Part shown: piece by piece, positions 15,934 through 24,196 of the stretch
Numbering within the stretch: position 1 is the stretch's first letter
Layout: each line of letters starts with the position of its first letter
NCBI RefSeq assembly: GCF_028446585.1
Contig: NZ_JAPFQL010000038.1
Location: 1 to 44,319, forward strand
Origin: Intrasporangium calvum
GTDB taxonomy: Bacteria; Actinomycetota; Actinomycetes; Actinomycetales; Dermatophilaceae
Direction: 5' to 3'
Length of the DNA stretch: 44,319 nucleotides
Translations under genes and position numbers: made by a program
Notes under the pieces: generated by a model
What the model saw: the letters and a program-made list of their open reading frames with translations, nothing else
Databases searched by the model: none
What the model was told of the DNA's origin: nothing

Positions 15934-16806
15934 ATGCCTCTGCACCCGGCTGCCCCCGATGACCAAGGCGGCCTCCTCGACGCCTTCGAGCAGGTGGTCC
16001 AGGCGATCGTCGACCTGGGCTGGGCCTGCCGCGAGGACGACTTCGAGAAGCCGACCGAATGCCCGGGCTGGACCGTCAAGGACCACATCGTCAAGGTGGT
16101 GGCGACGGAGAAGGCCTTCGCCGCGCTGCCACGTGAGCCGCACGGGCCACCCAACCCGGCCGCGGTCCGCAACGAGTTCAACCGGATCGTCGACCTCGAG
16201 GTGGCCGCACGTCGGCACTGGACCGGCAGGAGCGTCGTCTCCGAGCTCGCCGACTTCCACCAGCACCGGATGTCCCAGCTCCGGGCCCTCGACGTCGATC
16301 TCGACACCGAGATCGCGGGCTTCTTCGGCGACCGCACGACCTTCGGCGACCAGCTCCGCGCCCAGATCACCGAGACCTGGGTGCACGAGCAGGACGTCCG
16401 CACGGCCCTCGACCGACCCGGCGACCTCGACTCGCCTGCAGCTGCCGTCTTCACGGCCATGGTCCTCGACGCCCTTCCCGTGCTCGCCGTCCGCGATGCC
16501 GCCATCGAGCCCGGTCACGCCGTGGTCCTCGACGTCACCGGACCCGTGCTCGCCCGGGGTGGGGCCCGTGTGGTGGAGGGAGCCGACGGCCAGCCCGTCG
16601 GCGAGCGGCTGTTCAGCGGCCAGGACCCCGAGGGCGGTGAGCAGCTCGACGTGACCACCATCCAGCTGACGACGGAGGCCCTGACCCGCCGGGCCGCCGC
16701 CCGCCGCAGCACGGACGAGATCCGCTTCAGCGTGCTCGGGGACGATGCGGCGGGCCGCCGCCTCCTCGACGCACTCGAGCAGCTCGCGCCACTCCCGCCC
16801 GGCTGA
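15934..16806 (+). CDS. maleylpyruvate isomerase-family, mycothiol-dependent enzyme
   Basis: The 290-residue protein has the MDMPI_N/DinB-like helical bundle. Hallmarks are the PTECPGWTVKDHIVKV motif and the ETWVHEQDVRTALDRP motif. His51, Glu147 and His151 have the spacing of the zinc ligands described for the Corynebacterium glutamicum maleylpyruvate isomerase. The C-terminal 90 residues form the usual second domain. Family members use mycothiol as thiol cofactor for isomerisation or detoxification; the substrate here is unknown. It is probably leaderless (TAGTGT box, then six bases, then ATG). The promoter overlaps that of the CopD-CtaG gene. Confidence 0.87.
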   Translation: MPLHPAAPDDQGGLLDAFEQVVQAIVDLGWACREDDFEKPTECPGWTVKDHIVKVVATEKAFAALPREPHGPPNPAAVRNEFNRIVDLEVAARRHWTGRSVVSELADFHQHRMSQLRALDVDLDTEIAGFFGDRTTFGDQLRAQITETWVHEQDVRTALDRPGDLDSPAAAVFTAMVLDALPVLAVRDAAIEPGHAVVLDVTGPVLARGGARVVEGADGQPVGERLFSGQDPEGGEQLDVTTIQLTTEALTRRAAARRSTDEIRFSVLGDDAAGRRLLDALEQLAPLPPG

Positions 16807-16841
16807 GGGGACGGCGCCCGGGTGCGCATCGCGGGCCCTGT

Positions 16842-16870
16842 TTGCCAAGAACGGAGGCAACGCTTACGGT
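16842..16870 (+). promoter_or_regulatory. sigma-70 type promoter of the sigma factor gene
   Basis: TTGCCA (16842-16847), a 17-bp spacer and TACGGT (16865-16870) fit a housekeeping promoter. Initiation near 16877 would give a leader of about 47 bases with GGAG seven bases before the TTG start. The -35 is part of a TTGCC-N9-GGCAA inverted repeat (16842-16860), which might bind a regulator. Confidence 0.55.
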
Positions 16871-16923
16871 CAGGGCGTCGGTGAAGCCAGTGCCGCGTCG
16901 TTCGACCCGGCCTGGAGCAGCTG

Positions 16924-17730
16924 TTGCCCGATCCGACCCTCCCGTCGCGCGATCCGTCCCCACCCCGAGCGGACGCCCGCACCCGCGAGCTCATCGCCAC
17001 GGTCCTCTCCTCGTCCAGCTCGGCCGAGCGCCAGGCCGCCCTCGACGAGGCCGCCCGGCTGCACATGCCGCTGGCGCGGGCGCTCGCCCGTCGCTACGCG
17101 GGCCGGGGGCTGGAGCGGGAGGACCTCGAGCAGGTGGCCTTCCTGGCCCTGCTCAAGGCGGTCCACCGGTTCGACCTGGCGCAGGCCACGGAGTTCGGTG
17201 CCTACGCCACACCGACGATCACCGGTGAGCTGCGCCGTCACTTCCGCGACCACGGCTGGCTGGTGCGCCCACCCCGGGAGCTGCAGGAGCGTCGTCAGCT
17301 CGTCGCCGCAGCCCAGTCCCGGCTGACCCAGCTCCTGGGCCATGAGCCCGACGAGACGGAGCTGGCGGCCGACCTGGGAATCGGCGTCGAGGAGGTCCGG
17401 GAGGCCCTCGTCGCAGCGGAGAACCTCCGGCCGGCCTCGCTCGACGCCACCGCGGATGACGATGGCCAGACGGGCGAGGCGGGGCGGCGCCAGACCGGCC
17501 AACGCGCCAGCGCCGAGCCCGCCATGGAGGATGCCATCGTGGTGCGCATGGCGATCGCCGCGCTCCCGCCCCGGGAGCGGGCCATGGTGGCGCTCCGCTT
17601 CGACACCGGGCTCAGCCAGGCGGAGATCGCGGAGGCCATGGGCATGACTCCGATGCAGGTCAGCCGCACCCTGCGCCGGGTGCTCGGGATGTTGCGCGAC
17701 GAGCTCCAGTCGGGCGCTGCGCCCGACTGA
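16924..17730 (+). CDS. alternative sigma factor of the SigB/SigF group
   Basis: The 268-residue protein has sigma region 2 (LALLKAVHRFDLAQATEFGAYATPTITGELRRHFRD, about 76-110), which closely follows the SigB/SigF pattern. A region-3 helix pair (about 120-165) and region 4 (LPPRERAMVALRF to SQAEIAEAMGMTPMQVSRTLRRVL, about 215-258) follow. Such factors direct stress or developmental genes and are usually held by an anti-sigma factor; none is encoded beside it. The start is TTG. It converges with the GAF-ANTAR gene; a perfect 23-bp palindrome covers its last codons. Confidence 0.87.
   Translation: MPDPTLPSRDPSPPRADARTRELIATVLSSSSSAERQAALDEAARLHMPLARALARRYAGRGLEREDLEQVAFLALLKAVHRFDLAQATEFGAYATPTITGELRRHFRDHGWLVRPPRELQERRQLVAAAQSRLTQLLGHEPDETELAADLGIGVEEVREALVAAENLRPASLDATADDDGQTGEAGRRQTGQRASAEPAMEDAIVVRMAIAALPPRERAMVALRFDTGLSQAEIAEAMGMTPMQVSRTLRRVLGMLRDELQSGAAPD
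17707..17729. terminator. palindrome over the sigma factor stop codon
   Basis: CAGTCGGGCGC (17707-17717) and GCGCCCGACTG (17719-17729) are perfect 11-bp arms with one central base. It encodes the last residues (QSGAAPD) and most of the TGA. Placed between two convergent genes, it could terminate both transcripts. Confidence 0.6.
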
Positions 17731-17751
17731 GGTCCCACCGGCTGGTCTGCC

Positions 17752-18489
17752 TCAGGAGCCGTCGCGCCGGGAGCCAGGCCCGAACTGCTGCTCCTGGCCC
17801 CGCACCACCTGCTCGGCGACCTGGGTGAGCTTCATGTTGAGCTCCTGCGACGTGCGCCGCAGGACCTGGAACGCCTGCTCGGCATTCATGTGGTGCGCCG
17901 CCATGAGCAGCCCGACCGCCTTGCCGATCTCACGGTTGCTGCGCAGTCCGAGCCGGAGCGTCGCGGCCTCCTCGCGGGCCTTCAGGGCCATCAGGGCCAC
18001 CGACGCGAACGAGGCCAGCACCGCCCCCTGGTCGGCGGACTGCTCGGTCAGGGCCCCCGGCCGGTCGGCGAAGAGGTTGAGCGCGCCGACCTTGTCGCCG
18101 TCGAGGAGGATCCGGTAGCCGATCGCCGACCGCACCGGCGTCTCCGCGAGGACGCGCTCGGTGAAGCGCGGCCACGGGCTCGAACCGTCGGTCAGGTCGG
18201 CGTCGTGCTGGAACGACTCCTCCGTGACGGCGTCGAAGCACGGCCCCTCACGCACCTCGCGCTCGATGGCATCCGCCCTCCGGGCGACCTCGTCGGTGCC
18301 GGCCGCCGTGGAGAACCGGTCGTTGCGACGCAGCATGATCGAGGCGTGCTCACATCCGTCGACGAGCCGGACCGCGGCGTCGACGATCGCCTGGTGGATG
18401 TCGGACTCGTCCGCCCCCGCGTAGATGAGCCCGGAGAGACGCACGAAGACCTCGCGCATGCCCTCGTCGTCTGGAAGGTCTTGCGTCAT
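17752..18489 (-). CDS. GAF-ANTAR regulator (RNA-binding antiterminator)
   Basis: The 245-residue protein has a GAF sensory domain (about 10-165, with SIMLRRNDRFSTAA and IGYRILLDGDKVGALNLFAD). An ANTAR domain at about 175-230 follows (LRSNREIGKAVGLLMAAHHMNAEQAFQVL, with the conserved aromatic/Ala pattern). ANTAR proteins bind paired RNA hairpins and prevent termination; the GAF ligand is unknown. AAGGA lies about six bases before the ATG. It faces the sigma factor gene with 21 bases between stops. No adjacent target is obvious. Confidence 0.88.
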   Translation of the reverse strand: MTQDLPDDEGMREVFVRLSGLIYAGADESDIHQAIVDAAVRLVDGCEHASIMLRRNDRFSTAAGTDEVARRADAIEREVREGPCFDAVTEESFQHDADLTDGSSPWPRFTERVLAETPVRSAIGYRILLDGDKVGALNLFADRPGALTEQSADQGAVLASFASVALMALKAREEAATLRLGLRSNREIGKAVGLLMAAHHMNAEQAFQVLRRTSQELNMKLTQVAEQVVRGQEQQFGPGSRRDGS

Positions 18490-18600
18490 CCCTGTCCTTG
18501 GTCCGGGCGGCGCCCCGTGGCACATCCGCCGCTCGCCACATCCTCGCACGCGGGACGGCATTTCGGACGGGGCACCCGCGTCAGGAGGGAGCGGGAGCGA

Positions 18601-18635
18601 GCCCAGCGGCATACGGCAGCCGTATGCCGCTGGGC
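18601..18635. terminator. perfect inverted pair of the interspersed repeat; probable MFS terminator
   Basis: GCCCAGCGGCATACGGC (18601-18617) and its exact complement (18619-18635) flank a single A, forming a 35-bp palindrome. It starts 13 bases after the stop of the minus-strand MFS gene and precedes the GAF-ANTAR gene on the same strand. Confidence 0.7.
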
Positions 18636-18647
18636 GGGCACCCGCGC

Positions 18648-19913
18648 TCAGCGCAGGTTGTGCATGTCCCGGCGCGAGAGGAAGGTGCGCGTCGCGAGCG
18701 CCATGAGGAAGGCAGCACCACCGGCGATGACGGCCACCCAGTAGCCGTGCTGCGCGCCGATGCGGTCGATCACGGCCCCGGAGACCGCCGAGCCGGCTGC
18801 GATGCCGATGATCAGACCGGTGAGGACCAAGGTCATGCCCTCGTTGATCTGCGCCCGCGGGACGATCCGCTCGATGAGGTTCATCGTCGTGATGAGCGTC
18901 GGCGCCGTCGCCATGCCGGCGACGAGCATGATCCCCGCGAGGACCCACAGGTTGCCCGCGAGCAGGACCGGCGCCTCGAGGACCATCATCCCCAGCGTCC
19001 CGACGATGAGCAGCTTGAGCAGGTTGCGCCCGTGCGACACCTGCCCGAAGACGAGGCCCGACGCGGCCGAGCCCACCGCGAAGAGCGCGAGGATCAGGCC
19101 GGCGGCGTTGTGGTGGCCGGCGTCCTCGGCGACGGCGAGCGTGACGACCTCGTTGACCCCGAAGATCGCGCCCGTCATCACCATGATGAACGCCAGCGGG
19201 ATGAGGCCCGGGTTGTGGTACGCGTGCCCGTGCGGCCGCTCGTGGTGCGGGACGATGGGTGGCTCCGTCGAGCGGGCCGACACGAAGACGAGGACCCCGA
19301 CGGCGTAGCAGACCGACGCGAAGAGGAACCCTGCCTCCGGGAAGAAGGTCGTCGACAGCCAGATCGCCAGCACCGGACCGATGACGAAGGTGACCTCCTC
19401 CATGACCTGCTCGAACGACATCGCCGTGTGCAGGCTGCGGGGGTCGTGGGCGAAGATGTGCGACCACCGCGCGCGGGCCATGGTGCCGAGGTTGGGGATG
19501 ACCGCGCAGAGCGGGAAGGTGATGAAGAGGACCCACGAGGGCCAGCCGCGCCACGAGGCGACCATCGTGACCGCAGCCCAGAACCCCGACCAGATGAAGA
19601 AGGGCACGGCGACCCGGCTCTGGCCGTAGCGGTCCACGAGCCGGCCGAGGATCGGCGCCGCCACGGCGAGCGCGACGAGCCCGGTCGCCATCACCGCGCC
19701 GGCCAGCTCGTAGGACCCGCGACGCGCGGCGACCATGGCCACGGTCGCCACGGCGAACATCGCCCCGGCCGAGCGCGCGGTCATTCCCCCGATGATGAAG
19801 GTGCGAGCCCCCGGCACCTCGAGGAGAGGGCGGTACGACGACAGCAAAACGAGATCCTGGGTGTCGGGTGGAGGGCTGGTCAGGTGGACAGTGGATGGGT
19901 CCGCCCGAGACAT
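18648..19913 (-). CDS. major facilitator superfamily transporter
   Basis: The 421-residue protein has about 12 hydrophobic helices. The loop-2 MFS motif is recognisable as GRLVDRYGQSRVAVP, and its counterpart in the second half as GQVSHGRNLLKLL. A His-rich loop (VPHHERPHGHAYH) sits between the two halves. No close family is clear; small-molecule efflux is the usual role of proteins like this. I chose the ATG at 19913 (MSRADPST); a GACCGT box lies six bases before it, and the upstream in-frame start at 19943 would overlap the neighbouring gene. It lies 26 bases downstream of the crotonase gene, but its own -10-like box suggests separate initiation. Confidence 0.82.
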   Translation of the reverse strand: MSRADPSTVHLTSPPPDTQDLVLLSSYRPLLEVPGARTFIIGGMTARSAGAMFAVATVAMVAARRGSYELAGAVMATGLVALAVAAPILGRLVDRYGQSRVAVPFFIWSGFWAAVTMVASWRGWPSWVLFITFPLCAVIPNLGTMARARWSHIFAHDPRSLHTAMSFEQVMEEVTFVIGPVLAIWLSTTFFPEAGFLFASVCYAVGVLVFVSARSTEPPIVPHHERPHGHAYHNPGLIPLAFIMVMTGAIFGVNEVVTLAVAEDAGHHNAAGLILALFAVGSAASGLVFGQVSHGRNLLKLLIVGTLGMMVLEAPVLLAGNLWVLAGIMLVAGMATAPTLITTMNLIERIVPRAQINEGMTLVLTGLIIGIAAGSAVSGAVIDRIGAQHGYWVAVIAGGAAFLMALATRTFLSRRDMHNLR

Positions 19914-19939
19914 AGTGGCACGGTCTCGGGCCGCGTGCG

Positions 19940-20722
19940 TCAACGACCGGACGGATCAGCCGGTGACCCGCCCCGCTCGCCTGCGGCGGGGCCGTGCTTG
20001 CGGCGCAGCGACCACATCTGGGGCGACCGCTCGAGCTCGACGGCGACGTCCCAGGCGACGCCACCCGGGACGGTCTCGCGGCGGAAGCTGCGCACGAGGC
20101 GCCGGGCGAGCTCGGGGTCACCGGCCACTCGAGCGGCCAAGGCGTGCGCCTCCGGCTCGACGTCCGCGTCGTCGTGGGCCGCCCAGGCGAGGCCGAGCTG
20201 CACGGCGCGCTCGCCGTCCACCTCCGTGCCGAAGAGGCCCAGCGCGGCGGCGGCCTCCCGTCCGGCGACGCGGTTGAGCAGGGTGAAGTGCCCCCCGCCC
20301 GGGTGGATGCCGATCTGGGCGAAGCCCGGCAGCAGCCGTGCCGTGCGCGAGACGATGCGCAGGTCCGTGGCGAGCGCCAGGTTGAGGCCCGCGCCGACGG
20401 CGGCGCCTCGCACCGCAGCGATCGTCGGGACGCCGATGTCCCCGATCGTCGTGAAGGCGCGGTAGACGGTCTCGAGGTTGCGGTAGGCCTCGTCCTCGAC
20501 GGGGTCGAGCCCGGTGTCGGCGAGGACCGCGCGGACGGCGCCGGCGCAGAAGTGCTGGCCCCCGGTGACGACGATGGCGCCGACGGTGTGGTCGTCCTCG
20601 GCGGCTCGTGCGGCGTCGATCAGCTCACGGGACATCTCGACCGAGAGGGCGTTGCGCCGCTCCGGTGCGGACAGGGTGATCGTCGCGACGCCGTCCTCGA
20701 CGGCATAGGTCACTTCGCTCAT
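19940..20722 (-). CDS. crotonase-superfamily protein lacking both hydratase glutamates
   Basis: The 260-residue protein has the crotonase fold and both oxyanion-hole segments (GGQHFCAGAV and AAVRGAAVGAGLNLALATDLRI). The region that carries the two catalytic glutamates in enoyl-CoA hydratase reads FAQIGIHPGGGHFTLLNRVAGREAAAALGL, with Gly and Ala at the aligned positions. It may therefore catalyse another crotonase reaction (isomerase, thioesterase or lyase type) or be inactive as a hydratase. AAGGAG lies seven bases before the ATG. It is the last gene of an operon with two acyl-CoA dehydrogenase genes, with a 61-base gap before it. Confidence 0.85.
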   Translation of the reverse strand: MSEVTYAVEDGVATITLSAPERRNALSVEMSRELIDAARAAEDDHTVGAIVVTGGQHFCAGAVRAVLADTGLDPVEDEAYRNLETVYRAFTTIGDIGVPTIAAVRGAAVGAGLNLALATDLRIVSRTARLLPGFAQIGIHPGGGHFTLLNRVAGREAAAALGLFGTEVDGERAVQLGLAWAAHDDADVEPEAHALAARVAGDPELARRLVRSFRRETVPGGVAWDVAVELERSPQMWSLRRKHGPAAGERGGSPADPSGR

Positions 20723-20783
20723 TGCGGTCTCCTTCGTCTGGATCGGGCCGTGTGAGGGGCCGTGCAGGGGCCGGGTAGGGGGC

Positions 20784-21842
20784 TCAGCGCCGGCCCGTGA
20801 GGATGAGGGGCCACAGCCGGTCGCGACCGGCGGAGGCGGCGAGCTCGGCGAGCGTCTCGTCCCACTCGTGGACCGAGCCGTACTCGCTGCGTCGGACGAG
20901 GATCGGCTTGGTCAGCACGTGCAGCTCGTGCTCGAGGGTGGTGCCGATGGCTCCGAGCACCTGGTGGGCGTTGCGGACGACCACTGAGGCGGCGTGGCCG
21001 ACGCACGACTTGGCGACTCCCACGGTGAAGAGCATCCCGGGGTCCTGCCAGTTCGTCGTGGCGGCCCGCGCGACCGCCGTGTCCGTCGCCGCGCGGGCGA
21101 GTGACGACTCGGTGGCGATGTCGGCCACGAGGTGCTGGATGGCCTGGAACTTCCCGATCGGGCGGCCGAACTGCTCCCGCTCTCGGGCATGGGTGAGCAC
21201 GACCTCGAGGACCCGCTCCATCGCTCCACACACCTGGGCCGACCGGGCCAGGGCGCCCCGGAGGTGGAACTGGTGGCCGACCGTGTCGGCGACGAGGGGC
21301 GCCGCCTCCAGGTCGGCGAGCTCGAACTGGACGGTGTCGCAGGGCTCACCGGCGAGGTTGCGCCGCTCGGTGAGGCGGGTCCGCTCGGTGGGGACGTCCG
21401 CGACGCGCCAGCAGTCACCGTCCTCCCAGAGCGCCACGATCGCGGCGGCGTCCCGGGCGAAGGTGACGTTGAGGGCTCGCCCGGACGGGTCAGGGCGGCA
21501 CACGGTGCGCAGCGCACCGTCGTTGGGCAGCCCCGCCTCCTCGAGGAGCCAGGCGCCGAGCACCCCGTGCTCGGCGAGCGGGACCGGCGCTCCTGCGGCC
21601 GCCGCCAGCCCGAGCAGGGCGGCTCCCTCGACCCAGCTCGCGCCGCTGCCACCGCTGCTCTCCGAGGCGGTCAGTCGGGTCAGGCCGAGCTCGTCGAGGT
21701 GGGCCCAGAGCGCCGGGTCGAACTCGACGCGCTCGGTGGGAGCCGGTCGCGTCGACCGGTAGGCCTCGAAGAGGTCGGCCAGCATCCCGACGAGGTCGGG
21801 GTCGGGACGTGTTGACACGGCGAGGCGCTCGAGATCGGCCAT
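20784..21842 (-). CDS. acyl-CoA dehydrogenase, probable non-catalytic partner subunit
   Basis: The 352-residue protein has the acyl-CoA dehydrogenase fold but is short and degenerate in the N-terminal FAD/substrate part. The C-terminal helices (REREQFGRPIGKFQAIQHLVAD and NAHQVLGAIGTTLEHELH) are clear. The base position near the end has no LYEG-type motif. Adjacent unequal acyl-CoA dehydrogenases that assemble as alpha2-beta2 enzymes are known from steroid side-chain degradation in mycobacteria, and this pair has the same look. The ATG shares one base with the upstream stop (TGATG), implying coupled translation and equal dose. Whether the substrate is a steroid cannot be told. Confidence 0.83.
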   Translation of the reverse strand: MADLERLAVSTRPDPDLVGMLADLFEAYRSTRPAPTERVEFDPALWAHLDELGLTRLTASESSGGSGASWVEGAALLGLAAAAGAPVPLAEHGVLGAWLLEEAGLPNDGALRTVCRPDPSGRALNVTFARDAAAIVALWEDGDCWRVADVPTERTRLTERRNLAGEPCDTVQFELADLEAAPLVADTVGHQFHLRGALARSAQVCGAMERVLEVVLTHAREREQFGRPIGKFQAIQHLVADIATESSLARAATDTAVARAATTNWQDPGMLFTVGVAKSCVGHAASVVVRNAHQVLGAIGTTLEHELHVLTKPILVRRSEYGSVHEWDETLAELAASAGRDRLWPLILTGRR

Positions 21843-23002
21843 CAGCGCAACCCCAGTCCGCGCGCGATGACGCCGCGCAGGATCTCGTTGGTGCCGCCGC
21901 GCAGGGTGAAACCCGGCCGCTGGAGGATCGCCGCGTGGAGCAGCGTGTAGAGCTCCTCGTCCTCGATCCAGCCGCTCGCCGTGAGCGTGTCGACGTAGTC
22001 CGCGATGTCGCCCTCCGTGGTCGTGCCCAGGACCTTGACGGCCGCGGCCGCCGTGTCGGCGTCGGCGTGCGCCTCGAGGGCGGTGGAGACGGCGAAGGAC
22101 ATCTGGTGGAGCGCCGCGACGCGCGCGACGTGGCGGCCGAGGCCCGGGTCGAGTGGCAGGCTGCCCTCTTCCATCGCCTCCGCCGCCGCCGCGAGGAGCT
22201 GGAACGTCGAGAGGTAGCGCTCGGGGCCGCTGCGCTCGAACCCGAGCTCGGAGGTGACCTGCTGCCACCCCTCGCCGATCGCGCCGAGGACGCGGTCGTC
22301 GGGGATGAGGACCCCGTCGAGGTGCACCTCGTTGAAGTGGTGGTCGCCGCCCATCGAGATGATCGGGCGGATCTCGACTCCGGAGGCGTGCAGGTCGACG
22401 ATGAACTGGCTCAGACCCTGGTGACGGTGGGCGGGGTCGAGAGGGGCCGACCGGGCCAGGGCGAAGAAGGCATCCGCCTCGTGCGCGCCGGACGTCCAGA
22501 CCTTCGTGCCGGAGAGCCGCCACCCGCCGTCGACCCGCTCGGCGCGGGTGCGGACGCTGGCGAGGTCGGAGCCCGAGTCCGGCTCGCTCATGCCGATGCC
22601 GAAGACGATGTCGCCGCGGCTGATCCTCGGCAGGAAGTGACGCTTCTGCCCCTCGGTGCCGTAGCGCAGCAGCGACGGCCCGATCTGCCGTTCGGCGACC
22701 CAGTGCGCGGCGACCGGGGCGCCCACGACGAGCAGCTCCTCCGTGACGACGAACCGCTCGAGGTAGGTCCGCCCCTGCCCGCCGTACTCCGTCGGGATGA
22801 CCATGCCGAGCCAGCCCCGCTGGGCCAGGTCACGGGTGAAGTCGCGGTCCCAGCGGGTCAGCCACGTGTCGACGTGCGGCGTGAAGCGTCCGGCCTCGAT
22901 CTGCTCCGCGAGGAACTCGCGCACCTCTTCGCGCAGCCGCCGCAGGGTCTCGCCCTCGACGACGACGGGAGGGACGACGGGCGGACGGGGCTCCCGGGCC
23001 AT
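21842..23002 (-). CDS. acyl-CoA dehydrogenase, probable catalytic subunit of a heteromer
   Basis: The 386-residue protein has intact motifs: MSEPDSGSDLASVRT for FAD/substrate binding and WRLSGTKVWTSGAHEADAF. The C-terminal motif is LRGGTNEILRGVIARGLGL. The residue aligned with the usual medium-chain base (E in YEGTNEI) is Gly here, so a glutamate in SELGFERSGPERYL is the likely base, as in isovaleryl/long-chain and heteromeric enzymes. The start ATG has GAGGAGG four bases upstream. It is the first gene of a three-gene operon (dehydrogenase, partner, crotonase). Confidence 0.87.
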   Translation of the reverse strand: MAREPRPPVVPPVVVEGETLRRLREEVREFLAEQIEAGRFTPHVDTWLTRWDRDFTRDLAQRGWLGMVIPTEYGGQGRTYLERFVVTEELLVVGAPVAAHWVAERQIGPSLLRYGTEGQKRHFLPRISRGDIVFGIGMSEPDSGSDLASVRTRAERVDGGWRLSGTKVWTSGAHEADAFFALARSAPLDPAHRHQGLSQFIVDLHASGVEIRPIISMGGDHHFNEVHLDGVLIPDDRVLGAIGEGWQQVTSELGFERSGPERYLSTFQLLAAAAEAMEEGSLPLDPGLGRHVARVAALHQMSFAVSTALEAHADADTAAAAVKVLGTTTEGDIADYVDTLTASGWIEDEELYTLLHAAILQRPGFTLRGGTNEILRGVIARGLGLR

Positions 23003-23075
23003 TCCACCTCCTCGGCGTGCTGGCTGGCTCTCGGGGCCAGCCTGCCACAGCACGCCGCCCTCCCGGTCGGTCGGG

Positions 23076-24143
23076 TCAACCGGCGACCCCGGCGTGGCGG
23101 CGGGTCCTGGTGGAGGCGAGGCCCACGAGGACGAGCCCGAGCAGGAACCACGAGCCGAGCACGAGCAGGTGCGGTGCCGCCCCGGCTCCGTCGAAGTAGG
23201 TGGCGCTGCGCAGGACCTGGCCCCCGGCGCCCGGTGGCAGCCACGCGCCGATGCTGCGCCACGGTTCGGCGAGGAACTCCGGCGCCGTCGCGACCCCGGA
23301 CAGCGGGTTGCCGACGAGCAGGAAGAGCGCCGCACCGAGACCGAGGCCGGGCATCCCGAGGAGGAGGAGCAGGCCGAGCAGCGCTGTCGACATCGCGGCG
23401 ATCACCGAGGCCATCGCGGCGGCCTCGAGCAGCCAGCTGCCCTCGAAGACGCCGTACCAGTGGAGCAGTCCCGCCAGCGCGGCGCCGAGCACGATGGCGA
23501 ACGACAGGATGGCGGCGAGCTTGGCCCAGCCGTTGCCTCGCACCACGCGGTTCAAGATGAGGACCGGTGCGACCGCGCCGATGAAGAGCGGCAGGAGCGC
23601 CGTGGCCAGGCCCGCTCCCCTGCTGTCCTGGGCCGGCAGTCCCACGATCTCCTTGACCGGGACCGGCTGGCCCTGCTGCTGGCCCAGCTGCGCGGCGAGG
23701 GCCGAGAGACCCTGGGCCACGGCGGGGCTCGCGGCGGGAGCAGTCAGGACGGTGGGACCGGTCGGCCCGACGGCGATGCCGCCGTAGACCTCACGGTCGC
23801 GGATCGCCTGGGCCAGGGCCGCCTCGTCCGCAAAGGTCTCGGCCTCGAAGGCGTCGGGCGCGTTGGCCGTGAGGCCGCCGACGACCTGCTGGACGGCCGG
23901 GGCCGGGCCGGCAACCCCGATCGGGACCCCTCGCGGCTCGCTGTGGATCGCGGGCAGGGCGAAGGCCGTGAGCACCAACCCGATGAGGATGGTCAGCGCC
24001 AGGATCACGCCGGCCGCACCACCGGGCGGGGCGTGGCCGACTCCGACGGGCGCTCCGCTGCCGGAGGGGGCGGCGCCGGCTGTGTGGGCGCTGACCTCCG
24101 GCCGGGGGTCGAGGGGGGCTTCATGGTCGATGCGGGAGGACAT
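23076..24143 (-). CDS. exporter-like membrane protein (YhgE/Pip or DUF3533-like), TetR-controlled
   Basis: The 355-residue protein has one helix near residue 45-65, an extracytoplasmic domain of about 130 residues, and then five or six helices (about 185-345). This layout is that of ABC-2-like permeases and YhgE/Pip or DUF3533 membrane proteins that act in export or envelope functions. No ATPase is encoded beside it. I chose the ATG at 24143 (MSSRIDHEAP) because AAGGAG lies about seven bases upstream. A TATGGT box (24178-24173, minus) and a 7+7 palindrome over the start point indicate repression by the divergent TetR. The acyl-CoA dehydrogenase operon begins 73 bases downstream on the same strand, so read-through is possible. 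Confidence 0.78.
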   Translation of the reverse strand: MSSRIDHEAPLDPRPEVSAHTAGAAPSGSGAPVGVGHAPPGGAAGVILALTILIGLVLTAFALPAIHSEPRGVPIGVAGPAPAVQQVVGGLTANAPDAFEAETFADEAALAQAIRDREVYGGIAVGPTGPTVLTAPAASPAVAQGLSALAAQLGQQQGQPVPVKEIVGLPAQDSRGAGLATALLPLFIGAVAPVLILNRVVRGNGWAKLAAILSFAIVLGAALAGLLHWYGVFEGSWLLEAAAMASVIAAMSTALLGLLLLLGMPGLGLGAALFLLVGNPLSGVATAPEFLAEPWRSIGAWLPPGAGGQVLRSATYFDGAGAAPHLLVLGSWFLLGLVLVGLASTRTRRHAGVAG

Positions 24144-24152
24144 CCGAACTCC

Positions 24153-24170
24153 TTTCAACGGTTGTTGAAA
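24153..24170. promoter_or_regulatory. TetR operator at the exporter promoter
   Basis: TTTCAAC (24153-24159) and GTTGAAA (24164-24170) are perfect arms around GGTT. They cover the expected start point downstream of the TATGGT -10 box. Confidence 0.7.
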
Positions 24171-24196
24171 CCACCATAGGGCCGCTGTCCACGGAA

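Noticed and set aside
18571-18646. 10-bp direct repeat GGCACCCGCG (18571-18580 and 18637-18646) flanking the inverted repeat pair as a target-site duplication
   Set aside because: The copies are not adjacent to the palindrome ends (20 bases away on one side, one base on the other), and the sequence is low in complexity for this genome.
18498-20465. A long plus-strand frame across the MFS and crotonase genes
   Set aside because: It crosses two recognisable genes and an intergenic terminator and shows only compositional bias.
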